From Mycobacterium sp. (GTDB taxonomy: Bacteria; Actinomycetota; Actinomycetes; Mycobacteriales; Mycobacteriaceae), in contig JAHBAP020000521.1 in the NCBI GenBank assembly GCA_018500005.2, positions 1 through 7,272 on the forward strand: a stretch of 7,272 bases of DNA, given 5' to 3'. Numbering within the stretch: position 1 is the first letter of the stretch; each line of letters begins with the position of its first letter. The notes under the pieces were generated by a model. That model saw only the letters and a program-made list of their open reading frames with translations, did not search any database and had not been told where the DNA came from. Below are positions 6,161 to 7,272 of this stretch, piece by piece. A program made the position numbers and the translations under genes.

Positions 6161-7272
6161 TCACGTTGTTCGCAGGGTGCAGACAGCGGCCATATCGGCC
6201 AACGCGCCGCGCACCCAGTCATCGATTCGGTCGTCACTGATGTGGTCGATGGCCACCGCCACCCGCGCGGCGATCAGGTCCTCAATCCACGCCGGCGCAC
6301 CGGTCGCCACGATCAGGGTGCGCCAGTGCGCGATATCGGTGTCGTCGAGTCGCTCGGCGGTCATCAGTTCGGCAAACTGACGGCGGATGGAAGGATCGGC
6401 CATCCGCTGAGCCGCCACAACCACGCTGGTGGCCTTGCGTTCGGCCAGATCGCCGCCGGCCGGTTTGCCGGTCACCGCGGGAGATCCGAAGACACCGAGG
6501 ATGTCGTCGCGCATCTGGAATGCCTCACCGACCGCGCTGCCGTAGCCGCTGAGAGCGGGGAAGAGGTGCTCGCATCCGGCCATCGCGGCACCGATCTCCA
6601 GCGGTCGACGGACGGTGTAGTTGCCGGATTTGCGTCGCGCCACGTCGAGCACCGCTTCCAGGTCCGGAAGCGCCCCGGCGTCATTGGCCACATCGGCACA
6701 CTGTCCGACCGCCAGTTCGACGCGCATCGCGTCGTAGTGCGGCCAGGCCCGCTGCAGCGCATCGGGGCCGACGCCGCTCTCCCGCATCATCTGTTCAGCC
6801 CACACCAGGCACAGGTCGGACAGCAGAATGGCCTGGGCGGCGCCGAAACGCGCGGCCGAACCGGCCAGACCGCGGTCGCGGTGCCACTGGGCGAACTGCA
6901 GGTGCGCGGCGGGCCGGCCGCGACGCAGCGCCGAATCGTCCATGACGTCGTCCTGCAGCAGGGCGAACGCATGCAGCAGTTCCAGCCCGGCCGCCGCCCG
7001 CACGGCGGCATCGGAATCATCGGACCGTCCCGATCCGCACAGCCAGCCGAGGTACATGAAGGTCGACCGGAGGCACTTGCCGCCGTCGACGAACTGGGCC
7101 AGCACCTCGGGGGCGATATCGACACCGGTGCGGGCCAACTGGGGAACGCAGCGGGTTTCGACGAAATCGGCGACGTGCGCCAGCATCCGCTGCCGCACGC
7201 CGTCTCGCCAGATCTCGAACTCGGCCCCCGGCGATGCGACCGAAAAGCCCGTCGCGTCGATGGCGCGCAATG
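6161..7272 (-). CDS. crtE: Geranylgeranyl diphosphate synthase (polyprenyl synthetase family), 5' end at window edge
   Basis: This prenyltransferase is predicted to extend allylic diphosphates with isopentenyl diphosphate to GGPP, the C20 precursor used by CrtB. Numbering from a possible TTG start at 7270-7268 gives 369 residues. The first Asp-rich motif is D107-D-V-M-D111 in LLQDDVMDDS, followed by R116-R-G-R-P120. The second motif is D255-D-I-L-G259 in FQMRDDILGVFG, of the DDxxG type that I recall from actinobacterial GGPP synthases. K214-S-G-N-Y-T and G-K-P-A-G-G-D-L also fit the family. The IPP-binding G-G-K-x-x-R region reads G63-G-K-C-L-R-S, with Cys where Arg is usual and Ser where Pro is usual. 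The frame stays open to the window edge, so TTG 7270 may be the start or the true start may lie outside. It ends with TGA 6163-6161. Being first in the operon, it fits precursor supply for the pathway. The product chain length (C20 rather than C15 or longer) is inferred from the neighbours. Confidence 0.93.
   Translation of the reverse strand, partial: LRAIDATGFSVASPGAEFEIWRDGVRQRMLAHVADFVETRCVPQLARTGVDIAPEVLAQFVDGGKCLRSTFMYLGWLCGSGRSDDSDAAVRAAAGLELLHAFALLQDDVMDDSALRRGRPAAHLQFAQWHRDRGLAGSAARFGAAQAILLSDLCLVWAEQMMRESGVGPDALQRAWPHYDAMRVELAVGQCADVANDAGALPDLEAVLDVARRKSGNYTVRRPLEIGAAMAGCEHLFPALSGYGSAVGEAFQMRDDILGVFGSPAVTGKPAGGDLAERKATSVVVAAQRMADPSIRRQFAELMTAERLDDTDIAHWRTLIVATGAPAWIEDLIAARVAVAIDHISDDRIDDWVRGALADMAAVCTLRTT

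Noticed and set aside
1..7272. Search for terminators, CRISPR arrays, tRNAs, insertion sequences or inverted repeats
   Set aside because: Reading by eye I found none. The window is almost entirely coding, and codon usage looks uniform across the genes, with no sign of a recent insertion.

Overview
The window is a tightly packed carotenoid biosynthesis operon from a high-GC actinobacterium. The split lycopene cyclase (crtYc/crtYd), the crtE-crtI-crtB order and a crtU-type ring desaturase/methyltransferase together point most strongly to a pigmented Mycobacterium/Mycolicibacterium of the kind that makes isorenieratene (leprotene). The genus is inferred from gene content and order, not from a database match. 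All recognised genes lie on the minus strand, so the operon reads from the right edge to the left edge.

In transcription order: crtE (geranylgeranyl diphosphate synthase, 6161 to the right edge), crtI (phytoene desaturase, 4598-6136), crtB (phytoene synthase, 3672-4601), crtYc (3323-3658) and crtYd (3015-3326) as the two lycopene cyclase subunits, a class I SAM methyltransferase of the CrtT type (2293-3018), crtU (758-2296), and a Rieske iron-sulfur oxygenase whose 3' end is cut off by the left edge (1-758). No gene-free stretch exceeds 24 bases, and no promoter or terminator is visible. The operon promoter and the end of the Rieske gene must lie outside the window.

The pathway read from the genes is: prenyl diphosphates to GGPP (CrtE), two GGPP to phytoene (CrtB), phytoene to lycopene (CrtI), lycopene to beta-carotene (CrtYc+CrtYd), and beta-carotene to aromatic-ring carotenoids such as isorenieratene (CrtU). 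The methyltransferase and the Rieske protein have no assigned step in this route. Their start and stop codons interlock with those of the core genes, so they are the best candidates for undescribed chemistry here. Five of the seven gene junctions are stop/start overlaps (ATGA, GTGA, GTGA, ATGA, TAATG), which suggests translational coupling and coordinated output of membrane-associated enzymes.
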